From assembly GCA_032718475.1 (NCBI GenBank), contig JAUCBJ010005422.1, positions 1-50,736 of the forward strand: DNA of 50,736 bases. Reading direction: 5' to 3'. A model generated the notes under the pieces. The model worked only from the letters and a program-made list of their open reading frames with translations, was not told where the DNA came from and did no database searches. The DNA is from Nemertoderma westbladi (taxonomy: Eukaryota > Xenacoelomorpha > Nemertodermatida > Nemertodermatidae). A program made the position numbers and the translations under genes. Shown here piece after piece: positions 9,850 to 19,900 of this stretch; the stretch's first letter is position 1, and each line of letters opens with the position of its first letter.

Positions 9850-11233
9850 TCATATTGACCCTTCCCTCTAAAATCTACAAATATTAACGAAAACGTCTGA
9901 GTTTTTGTTTGTACGTAGGAATGTACTGGGGTGGTAATATTGCAGCACCAAAATTACAAGTAGTGCACAATTTTCACAAAATTTGAAAATTACATTTTTC
10001 GGGTAATTGTTTTTTTCAATACAGGTTTTCTGGGGCGCAAAATACATTGGAAAATATTTAAAAATGATATGATTACCATAAATGGCTGTTTAGTCCTCTA
10101 TGAGTAGGAAAAAAATTAAAAAAACAAGTAACCAGCACTTTTCAGTTAGAACACAAAATTTTTAATTCATTTATACGATGCAATAAATTCACATTTTCAG
10201 GTTTTCTTGGGCGCTGATTCTAATGGAATACATTTCAAATATGCTCGATCATTGCTACTTGTATTTTTCGGCGTAATTTGGCAAATTTTGGAGCTAGCAC
10301 CAAATTTCGTACCCATCACCAAAAATTACAAGTTTGCGATGTCCAGTGCTGTTTTTATTGATTCCATCGGATTCAGGATCCTCACAAACCCGTATAACAC
10401 AACAAACAAGATGATACTATCCACTGATCAATTTACTCATTTTCCAAAATTTAGTGCTGGCACAACAATTCCATTGAATTCAGAACCCTAACAAACCCGT
10501 ATAACGCAAGAAACAAGATGACACAATCAATTGATATATTTGATGGTTTTCAAAATTTGGTGCTAGCACCACATTTTGCACCCACTTCCGAAAAATACAA
10601 GTTTGAGATGTCTAGTTCGATAACTATATATTCCATTGAATTCAGAACAGCCATAAACCTCTAAAATGCAAGAAATAAATTGTCACAAGCAATTTTATCT
10701 ATTGAATGGATTTTCAAAATTTCGTGGCTAGCACCAAAATTTGCACACAGCACCGAAAAATACAAGTTTGATACGCTTGGTGCAACTCGTATATATTTCA
10801 TCGAAACCAGAACCCCAAAAAACCCCAATTGCGTAAAAAACAAGTTTCAAACAATCAATTGACATATTATTTGGCACCCGCCGAAAAAAACAAGTTTGAA
10901 ATTTCTAAATCAATTTATAAAAATTCCATCGAATTGCTAACACCAAAAAACCGGTGTAAATCAAAAATAGAGATGTTACAATTAATATTTAATGAAATAT
11001 AATTTTCAAAAAACGTCTCAAAAAAAGTGCCAAAAGTAGGGTTAAAAAATGGTGCTATAACTCGAAAACTACTAAATATTTTCGAAAACGGTTTTCACTA
11101 CTAGGAAGACAATAGATTTTTAGGAAAAGTCATAAAATTTCAGATTCCCAATTGCGTTTGTTTCAGAATTATAATAAAAAAACCACGGGGGGGGGGGGGG
11201 TCATATTGACCCCCCCCCCCGGGTTTAATAGGG
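9786..11233. mobile_element. TTAA-flanked non-autonomous element, copy 1
   Basis: The element is bounded by TTAA at 9782-9785 and 11234-11237, with inverted ends CCATATTAGTACCGGG and (complement) CCCTATTAAACCCGGG. TTAA duplication plus 5'-CC ends suggest piggyBac-type mobility. Subterminal regions carry long G runs (9825-9849 and 11187-11200) each next to TCATATTGACC. The interior has degenerate tandem units of about 162 bp. Each unit carries a GGTGCTAGCACC-type palindrome followed by AAATACAAGTTTG. No transposase is encoded; ORFs of 60-94 aa follow the tandem units and look accidental. A second copy lies at 29198-33592 and a fragment at 47515. The insertion marks the upstream edge of the adjacent LINE. 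Confidence 0.75.
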
Positions 11234-11237
11234 TTAA

Positions 11238-12099
11238 ATGTCAACTCTCTCTTATATTACTCTCGCCTATTTATATAGGCGAGAGACCCCTTATATTATT
11301 GTGTTATTTGTATTACGCTAATTCGCACCGTAAATGAATAGCTATGATTGGTGAGAGATATTAGTTATTATCTAGCACAGCACATACCATTATTCTAGAA
11401 GTTGACCGACAGCAGGTTCCCTGAGCGAAACCGGAAGTCACGTGGGAAGGGAGGTAGGCATTCTTATAGAGAGCATCTAAGGGATCGTATAAGGGTCTTT
11501 CCATTATTTCACACATTCGACGAAAGATATCCCTCTAGTGACCTTTACTAAAGGAGTTCCCTTACATACTCCTGTCTTATTAAAGTGGCCTCCAGATGTT
11601 AATAATTAACATAAATAGCTAACTGGTCACTAAATTGTATATCGCGCGAATGTTTTACATAATTATGATACGGCTAAATTACGGCTAAATGTCAATCTTC
11701 TAATTGCTAAATTTTTGCATGATTTACTGACATTGGTTTATTTTTTAAGTCGTTTACTGGTTTCCAATTAAGAATATTGAAACAAAATAATAAATGAATT
11801 AAATATTATTAATATAATTATATTTTATAATTAATATATTACTGTATATACTTCTTTAAAATTTATTATTCTATTGTAACATTGAAAAATATTTACTACT
11901 TTTTTTATAAACTTTAAAACTTAAAGTTATTTGGATATGGAAAGTATTTTTCAATTTATTTCAGAGTTGAAAATTAACGATGGAGTAATTATTTTTTGTT
12001 CTGTCCGAAAAATTCGTAGTCTGAGCGTACTGTAGTCCCGTACCGTACTGTACTGTACCGTAATAGTCCCGGTGAATGAGCAATTTTGAATTTATACAC
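11238..12099. other. AT-rich DNA with a perfect hairpin, no gene
   Basis: A perfect inverted repeat lies at 11260-11285: CTCTCGCCTAT, loop TTAT, ATAGGCGAGAG. Beyond it is AT-rich sequence without ORFs, RNA genes or recognisable elements. A short GTACCGTACTGTACTGTACC run sits near 12040. Confidence 0.45.
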
Positions 12100-13480
12100 A
12101 GCTTCAAACTATAATTATTTCTGTTCAACGTAAAATTATGTTGTAATCATCTAATGAATTATAACAGCTGTTATGATGACAGAAGATAGAGAGCGGCGGT
12201 TAGTGAAGTGATTAATTTGTTCTGTCGGACAGAGGAGTCGAGGTGTCAATAGTAATAGCTGTTATAGGTCAATGTGGCGTAAGTATAGCTCATGAATTCA
12301 ATACAAGCGCGTAAAAGAAGTAATAAGTCAAATCCGTTTCTTATTTTTGTAAATATGTTTCAATTTAAACCGATTTAACAAATCAACTTAGAGATCAATT
12401 TTCAAGGAGCATTCGAGACAGGGGGGGGGGGGGGGGGGGGGGACTCGACGCAAAACCCGCCTTGGCGAATTAACGTCCCGCCCCAATGTTAAATTCTTAA
12501 TTTAAGGAAAAGAGCAGGTTACAGTGGCACATTATTTTAACCATAACAATAAACTAAGCACAATAGAACAGGTTACAGTTTTATTTTTGAGAATAATCAG
12601 CTGTTATTTGCGTCGAATTTCCCCTGGAGAGAGATGAATTTTTATTGCGTCCAGTTTCCTCCCCTATCTGGCGCATTCACAATTGTATAAAAATAGTTAA
12701 AGCCATTATTGTTCTGGATCAGTAGTCAGTAGCTATTTTTCTCAGTGTAGGACTTGCTAATAATAATTATACAAATAATTCAGTTTCTCTGCTATCAGCA
12801 GCAACCTACTGTAATAGATATTCGCTAAATTCGATTCTAGCAGTTGTAAGTAACCTATACAATTATTATTTCTAAAATTCGTTCAACTTTTAGAACGGTG
12901 CAGTATTGTAGCATAAGACAGATTCCGTCATTAAACTCCTTCTAAAAAGTTTTTAATTACAACAATTTTAGTACCCGATCCTCAACAGACGTACTCAGTC
13001 TAACTAAATTTCATTCAGCTGGCCTGACACCTAACATAGCACAGTGAGTAAGTAACCTTGTAGATATTCCCATAGGTATCACTGGGAAGAGCTATCAGCT
13101 GGGGTAATTATCTAATAAACACTGAATAAACACAACCTTACTAAACTTGGCAAGTAATATACTTCTCTGCAGTTTGGGTCTATTCAATAGCATTCATTAC
13201 TAGGCCCTCTTTACCATTTTTTTCATGAGCACACTAGCTGGTGTTTCTATTATTAAGTCTATGGCAATTTTCGTGTTATGGGGCTATGTTTCGAACTAAA
13301 ACAAGTTGACATGTTTCAATCTAAACCGCGATTTTACAAGTACCCATAGAAATCTATTCTTTCATGGTTCAAGCAAAATTTCATCAAAATCGTTAGAGCC
13401 GTATTTGCTCTAGGTCAGTAGTCAATAGCCAGTAGTCAGTAGTTTTTTTCTTACAGTAATCAAGTCTTACGACTTGCTAA
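12100..13480 (+). mobile_element. Dispersed non-coding repeat with Helitron-like 3' end, copy A
   Basis: Two stretches are shared with 44340-45328. The first is 12105-12400, around TTGTAATC..TCTAATGAATTATAA, GAAGATAGAGAGC and GAGGAGTCGAGGTGTCAAT. The second is 13080-13480, around the AGCTGGTGTTT block and TTTCATCAAAATCGTTAGAG. The far end is a hairpin CAAGTC-TTAC-GACTTG (13461-13476) followed directly by CTAA and then T, which matches the hairpin-plus-CTRR end of Helitrons. A 7-bp AGTAGYC repeat precedes it (13418-13444). A 22-base G run lies at 12421-12442. No Rep/helicase ORF is present. Whether 12443-13060 belongs to the same copy is uncertain. Confidence 0.45.
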
Positions 13481-14640
13481 TAATAACACACGAGGCAACT
13501 CTTTCCTTGGAGTTCCAGATTTGATAATTATTATTTACTTAAGTAAAATATTTGTTGGTATCATAAGAGTGCACTTAGTAACCATTAGGCCATGCCATTA
13601 GTTTGTGCATTAAAAATTAACTAACTAAATAAAACAGTAAACTAAAGCTTTCTGTGAAAAGAGCTTTCAAATGATCCAACAATGAACCTCAATAATATTT
13701 TGTGTATAATTTATTTCGGCTGACAAAGGATCTAATGATTATAATTTAGGATGGACCCTCACTATATAGTTCTCCAACCCTATAATTTATTTACTATACC
13801 TTAAAAGGGGTTAATCCATCACACCTGCAAAATATGATATGAATCAGATTGGCTTTTGAAATAGTAACACAACTGTAATCTTTATAGTATGCCTATATAA
13901 AGAAGCTTCAGCGACTAATTTGTTATAAATGTTATTGCTAATGGTATTGTTACCAGTAGAAATTCGTATGATGTCGTTAGTTATTTTAAATCGTATTATT
14001 GAGGGAACAAATTAAAATACTGAACCAGCAGTACAACCACCCGAAACCAACTGATACCAGCACCAAGTACAGGCCAACTGCACTACTACGCAGTACAGTT
14101 ACCGGTAGTCGAAAACCCTGTTAAACCCTTCAACACAGTTAAACCCTGCTCATGTGCAATATTGTAGATTTGTGGAACCTTTGTCCCACCCTGTGCCCTG
14201 TGGAACCCTTGACACTCTTTGCGGAATCTTTGTCCCACCCTTGTGGGACCTTTGACTTTCAGAGGCAGTGAAGTACCTAGACCAACCATTCTAATATGAT
14301 CTGATCGCAACTCTGATCTCCCACCATCGACTGTTACACACTTAAGTTTTGAGGGGCGAGCCACAACTGTGAGTGAAGCCTTTACATATTGGCGTCATTA
14401 GTGAACCATGTCGTTCTGGATCTCTGTAGTACCGAATATTTTAACTCTAATAAAACTGCGAACTACAATGCAACATAACTTATTCAATGGTAGGCCTACT
14501 GGTGAGCTGTAGTAGCTATCGGTAGCAGTATATACTACTCACTATCTCAGGCTACCACCATGTAGGTGCCTACTGAAGACATGGCCCTATCATACGGATA
14601 AAACTAAAAGCTAGGTAGTAGTTAGGCCGTAGGCAGACGA
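13481..14640. other. Intergenic DNA, no gene
   Basis: AT-rich sequence. The stretch 13740-13800 (GGATGGACCCTCACTATATAG then ACCCTATAATTTATT) resembles 34370-34420 upstream of lectin gene 2, so it may be a duplicated flank. The stretch 14095-14270 has repetitive AACCCTG/TTTGTCCCACCCT wording; its 92-aa minus ORF looks accidental. I see nothing else. Confidence 0.4.
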
Positions 14641-14647
14641 CTACATC

Positions 14648-14745
14648 CAATCTCATTACGATTTGTAGAAAAATTAGGGGGGGGGGGGGGGGTTGGGGGT
14701 GTCACTTAATTACAATACTGTATTCTGCGACATGGTGTACACTAT
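14648..14745. repeat. G-run repeat shared with 46685-46780
   Basis: The sequence CAATCTCATTA.GATTTGTAGAAAAATTA, then a 16-base G run (14677-14692), then GTGTCACT.AATTAC..CACTATATTCTG.GACATGGTGTAC, recurs at 46688-46771. Both copies are non-coding pieces of a dispersed element. In the second copy it lies just beyond the ACCAGCTG/GCGCCTATGGC block of the other repeat family. Confidence 0.6.
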
Positions 14746-14825
14746 GCAAAATATCAATTTTATAGTTAATTAACATGAAATTCAATCCTTTGTTTTTATT
14801 ATTATCTCAAATTAAACTAAATTCC

Positions 14826-16510
14826 GCCATTGTCAATGATACTGAGTTCATCCCCCACTTGTGAACCGAAAGTCATAGACCCTATTGTCTATGAGGATAT
14901 TCCCTTGACTGATGCTGAAATTTCTTTACTAAATAAAGTTAAATCTTTCGGTCCACTTTCTCTGTATCTTTCTGTCAACAAGTCGAACTTTATCGCTTTA
15001 TCAAGCCAATCTTGTCTATATTAAGTTTGCCACATCGGTTCGGGGTAGGTTCCTAAATTTTGTGAAATAGAATAAAATAAATAAACCCTGTGTTTTACAA
15101 AATAACGCACTAGCAAATGATCTGCCATCTATAATCCCGGAAAAACGATCTAGATTATGTCCGAAAATCATGGAATTGTGAATCTGGATTTATTTTGGAT
15201 TATAATAATCAAATTTTGGAGCGATTTTTTTTATCAAAATTACACACAGATTTATTTAATCCAGCCAAACGGATAAAGCCTAAGGACAACCTCAGGTGTG
15301 ATGAGCAGCATGCCTTAACCCAGTTAAAGAAAATAATAAAATCATATGAATATGACACAGTTATTAGGCTTCAAGATAAAGGATCGAAACACTTCGTAGT
15401 TATGAAGAAAAAAACGTATTGTAATAGTATATCCAAAACAATTTAAGAGACACTTTGACTTTTACTTCATATACGGTTGACTCCTCTAATCTTGTAATTA
15501 TTACGATAAATTAGAGGATTTTATTAATAAGTGGAAAGATGTTAAAGTTATTAAATGAGTGTAGGAAATGTCTCATCCAACAAGATCCAAAACCTGGGAG
15601 AATGTTTGGTAATGTAAACCCACAAGGAGAATCGTCCTCTCCGCTAGTTCCTTTATGCTTCTGGTCCGGTTACACAACGTTTGGGAAGGTTTGTAGTGTG
15701 AAAGAACATTTGGCTGCAAACACGAGGCTTTTCTGAAAAACACAACGATGTTTTACTTTGGATTAATACCTGTAGTTTTGCCACGATTCCACCTTCTGTT
15801 TCTGTTCATATGTTTAGATCTGTCAAATTTTTTCCTATCTGTTGATGATGGGATGGGTATAAATGCGGTCGAGGAAATTCTATAACGAAATAGAACTAAT
15901 ATAAAACAGAGTGATCCCCCCAATGAGTGCATTATAGAGGCACTTAAGATTTGTTTGGAAAGCAATAACTGTAAGTTTCTTGAAAACACTATACGCAGTT
16001 AGGTGGATCAGTTATGTGTCCATCGAATTCCTGTACATATGCTGAGGATGTGGGGTGCAAAATTTATTGTCAAAGCCGTTTCTTCATATCCGCATCAACC
16101 AGTAGCATATAAAAGGTTTCGATATGACATATTATCTATTGGCATAACACTGACGGATGAGGACTTATAGAGCTTCGTAACTTATTTAAATAAAACTGTT
16201 CTACCTGGGAAGATTCTCTTTTAAAATAGAATAAGTTAGGGAAGGTAGAGAAGTTAATTTCCTTGACCTCACAATCATTTGTAAGCAATAATGGACAGAC
16301 AAAGAATTACCACAAACCTACTGTATGGATGTTCACCAATATTTATGTCACACAAGCGCACATCGCTGGTCGCAAATCCGAACAAACCCATAAGAGTCGC
16401 ACTGCGATTTCGTAGAAATAATTGTAGCTTGAATGAGGATTTATATGAAAATCGAAGAGAATATGGTTTAGCTTTTACTGCTGCATCCTACTGCAGTACA
16501 GTAATTGGCT
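14826..16510 (+). pseudogene. Penelope-like element reverse transcriptase, degraded
   Basis: Fragments in the order of a Penelope-like polyprotein are spread over the + frames with several frameshifts and stops. They are IPLTDAEISLLNKVKSFGP (14904), ALTQLKKI...IRLQDKGSKHFVVMKK (15310-15410), PKPGRMFGNVNPQGESSSP (15592-15650, the PG+.+GN.K.HK motif), EALKICLESNNCKFLENT (15940-15990), AYKRFRYDIL (16105-16134) and ALRFRRNNCSLNEDLYENRR (16398-16457). The catalytic pair normally read as FRDD is FRYD here, so a first catalytic Asp is lost. No GIY-YIG endonuclease is seen after it. The copy is clearly dead. Confidence 0.75.
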
Positions 16511-16573
16511 CTTCTGACCTGACTGTTTTGGTTCTCAAACTATTGATTCTCAATTAAATTATGTTTTCAATTT

Positions 16574-16680
16574 CTCGTTTATTGTTTTGGTTCCTTTCAA
16601 CACGCCTCTGTAACCTGCTTCTTTATTTACCTGCCTGCAGGTAGGTGTAAATGTAGTGTAGGCGTAGCATTTACCCCCAG
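16574..16680. repeat. Possible relic of the 1-2 kb foldback family
   Basis: CGTTTATTGTTTTGGTTCCT at 16576-16595 matches 1440-1459 in the foldback centre. It is followed by a similar TAACCTGCT..TTTA stretch and, after a short gap, by AGGTGTAAATGTA, which resembles the foldback terminus. The 12-bp minisatellite arm is missing. It looks like a deleted or array-free family member about 300 bp upstream of lectin gene 1. Confidence 0.4.
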
Positions 16681-16978
16681 GTAATATGTCGAATTTTTCA
16701 TTTCAATCAGATTTTATAAACGTTCAATGTAGTGACTATGCTAGGAAGGAGAACAAAATAAGATTTCTATATAAACCTTCACTAAACTGTTGAATCTCTC
16801 CCAAAGATGTAAAGATATTAACATATTGAACCCATATAAAATTAGTTTGCTTAATCTTACATTATGATGATTGCTATTAGCATGAAATGTAATAGGTTAC
16901 TTTTATTAAACTTTATTAATATTAAATACAATACATAAATAAATTTTACTAATATACTGTTAATATAGCCTATTTAAT
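16681..16978 (+). other. 5' flank of lectin gene 1
   Basis: AT-rich upstream region. The last 15 bases before the start codon (AGCCTATTTAATATG) also precede the start of gene 2 at 35436, so the duplication includes at least this leader. No certain TATA box can be placed among the many AT-rich stretches. Confidence 0.4.
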
Positions 16979-19900
16979 ATGATGGATGTATTTCATATGA
17001 TATTGTTTGCAACTTGTTCTTTTCGAATAGCTTTTGCTGGATCCCTGAATAAACGGTATGACCTAAAGTTCCATAATAAAATTATTTCAAACCACGAAAT
17101 AGTAACAACATCGAAGAACAGTTTGATTGGTTGCGCCTCAGTTTGTGCCAAAAGATCAGAGTGCAAATCATTTCAGAGACATGCAACAAGAAGGAGCTGT
17201 GTATTAAATAGTGAAAATGATATGAATATTCCAGCAGAAGATATTATTGAAGCAAAAGGTTGGGATTTATATGTTGTAGCTCCTGTACTCCAGATAAATC
17301 TTGTAGGAAATAATGCGTCACAGAGTTCCCAAAGTGAATACCCACAATTTGCAGCTAAGAATGCCATTGATGGTAAAGATGTGGGATTCCAGACCGGTAA
17401 TAGTGGGTAAGTTATAAATAGTGTAGGTAGGTTTTATATTGTTTATATTTAAATTTTATTAGTTTTACCATGGATATTGCTGATGATAAACTTTTGGCAA
17501 TTGTTAGGAACATCTTGATACACAAAGAAACAGTAACCTACTTTTCAGGCAACCAACACAAGGAAAGCGTAACCATGGACATCCAGCTATGACATATATT
17601 ACCAACTTTAAAGTAATAGTTGACTTGTGAGAAACGAAATTGCAACGGACAACTATGTAGAATCGGGAAGCCTGGAAGTATCTCATTCCGAGCTCGCTCG
17701 ACCTAGTAGTAGTAGTGTTTCATCTGATGCAGAATTTAACTATGATTTCATATCTTAATATCATGGCTTTCAAAATGGTTAAAGCTTAATTATAGAGTGG
17801 AGCAAAAGGATGCAAAAATAACACATCAAATAGAATAGCTGATTTTTATATAGATTATAATTTATTTTTACTGGTGTAGGTCATGTATGCGGACATCAAC
17901 TGAAGATGATGGAACAACATCCTGGTGGAGGGTTGATATGAATATTCCTCGTACCATCACAAATGGTGTAATTTATACAAGGAAAATAGAAACAGACAAG
18001 TGAGTTAGTTTTATTATCAACAATAAAAGACACAATTCACTAACATGGACTACCCATGATAATTAAGTCAATATAATTAATTAAGTTACAAAACATCAGG
18101 AAGCTCATTTAACTGAATATAAATGGGCCAAACTTCTAAATCAATTTATTACCAAAACGATCATATTATATATCTCACACGCCACCTACAGGTTACGTCG
18201 CGTTTCGGCAACTGTCACGTTTAGGCAACTCAAATTCGCGTTTCGGTAACTGAACAATTACATTTCACCAACTGCTATAGTTGTGTTTCGGCAATTTCAG
18301 CCTTTCGGCTAACTTAGCGCAGTGGGTGTTCAAGAGCACCGAATGCAGACTGGACAGACTGATGAGGTTCTGATTAAGGACATGGGGGGCGGTTGGCGAC
18401 TCGCCCTCGCGTCAGCAGATGATAGTGGCAATGGTGGAATTGGTCTATTGATGAATCCAACTGCACATGCAGCATTGGACAAAATAGACCAAATCTCTAA
18501 CCGCATCATCCGTTGCCACTTCTCATGTTCTGGAAGACTGGCTAAGAAGTTTCCTAAGGTGGTTCTGATTGTGTGCTACTCTCCAACTAGTGTTGCCCCT
18601 GTAGAGGAGGTGGAAAATTTCTACCACAATCTACAAGTAGCTACTGATGGAGTGGATCAGCATGCATTCTTAACATTCCTGGGAGACTTTAATGCAAGTC
18701 TGCATCAATCACCTACATCGCCCTGGGTCTATAGCAATAGTGTTAACCGAAATTCTGTCCATCTTCAGGATTTTATCTCTGGAAATGGATTGTTTTCGGC
18801 TGGAACCCAGTTCAAGAAGCGAACTGGAAAGCTATGGACTCATAGTGGACCCAGTGGTCACAAGTCCCAGATAGACCATATTCTGTTTCGTAGGAAATAC
18901 AGGAGCTCTATACAAGACTGTAATGCATTTACACTTCGACCCTTCTCCAGTGATCACCGCCTTCTTGTGGCCAAGGTAAGACTTAGTCTGCGTGCTAGCA
19001 GAACAACGAAATCTGCCTTGCCGCGGCATGACTGGTCCTCTCTGTTGCAACAGCCAAGTGTGAGATCCAGCTTCACACTACAGCTGAGCAACAGGTATGA
19101 GGCTCTTGCCTCTGAGGCGGCAGATCACTGTGAGGGCTATACTGCCTTTACAGAAGCAGTTAAGTTAGCAGCTGCAGAAACAGTTCCTGTATACCCTCGA
19201 AACAGGAAAAGGGCCCCCTGGACTGACAACAAAATTCAGAAGTGCCGAAATGACCTTCATAAGGCGCAGAAAGAGTCCCGACTCAAACAGACTACAGCGG
19301 CCAAGAATGCAGTTAAGGCTGCATCTAGGTCCCTGAACAGGCAGTACTCTGCTAATCTACAGGAGCTAATAAACCAACAGGTTGATGCCATCAATGATGC
19401 TGACGACAGCAGGCAATCATCCCAGGCATGGAAATCGATCAATCTGCTTACTGGGCGGAAAAGCCAACCAACCACCAAGGTTAAGGCTGAATCACCAGCC
19501 GATCGCCTCAATGGTTGGAAAGCCCACTTTGAAAAGCTCCTCAATAATGACAGGGTATTGCCTCATAACTTTATAGAAGTAAAAGTGTCTGAGTCTGTAC
19601 TCCCAGATAATCCCATTGGCGATATCTCCTTTGCAGTAGTGAAGGCTGTTGCAAAGAGCATTAAGACCAATCGTGCCAGTGGAGTAGATGGTGTTCCCCC
19701 TGAGGTCTTTAAAATACCTGTGTGTTTAAAGCTCATCTATCCCATCATAGTAGACATGTACCGAACAACAAGAGTCCCACAAGAAATGAAAACAAATAAG
19801 TTGGTGCCAGTTCCCAAGAAGGGCAACCTAACACTCTATGGTTCTTTTCGGGGAATCTCATTGATCTCGATTGCTGCAAAGCTATACAATAGGATTCTAT

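Noticed and set aside
10207-10862. Short ORFs inside the TTAA element, also at 29695-30163
   Set aside because: They follow the 162-bp tandem units, differ between copies by frame changes, and show no known domain.
9786-11237. LINE endonuclease continuing on the far side of the TTAA element
   Set aside because: The frame after the right-hand TTAA has stops and no endonuclease motif, so the LINE seems truncated and not simply split.
14086-14364. 92-aa minus-strand ORF
   Set aside because: It lies over internally repetitive AACCCT/GTCCCACCC wording, with no domain and no support from splice sites.
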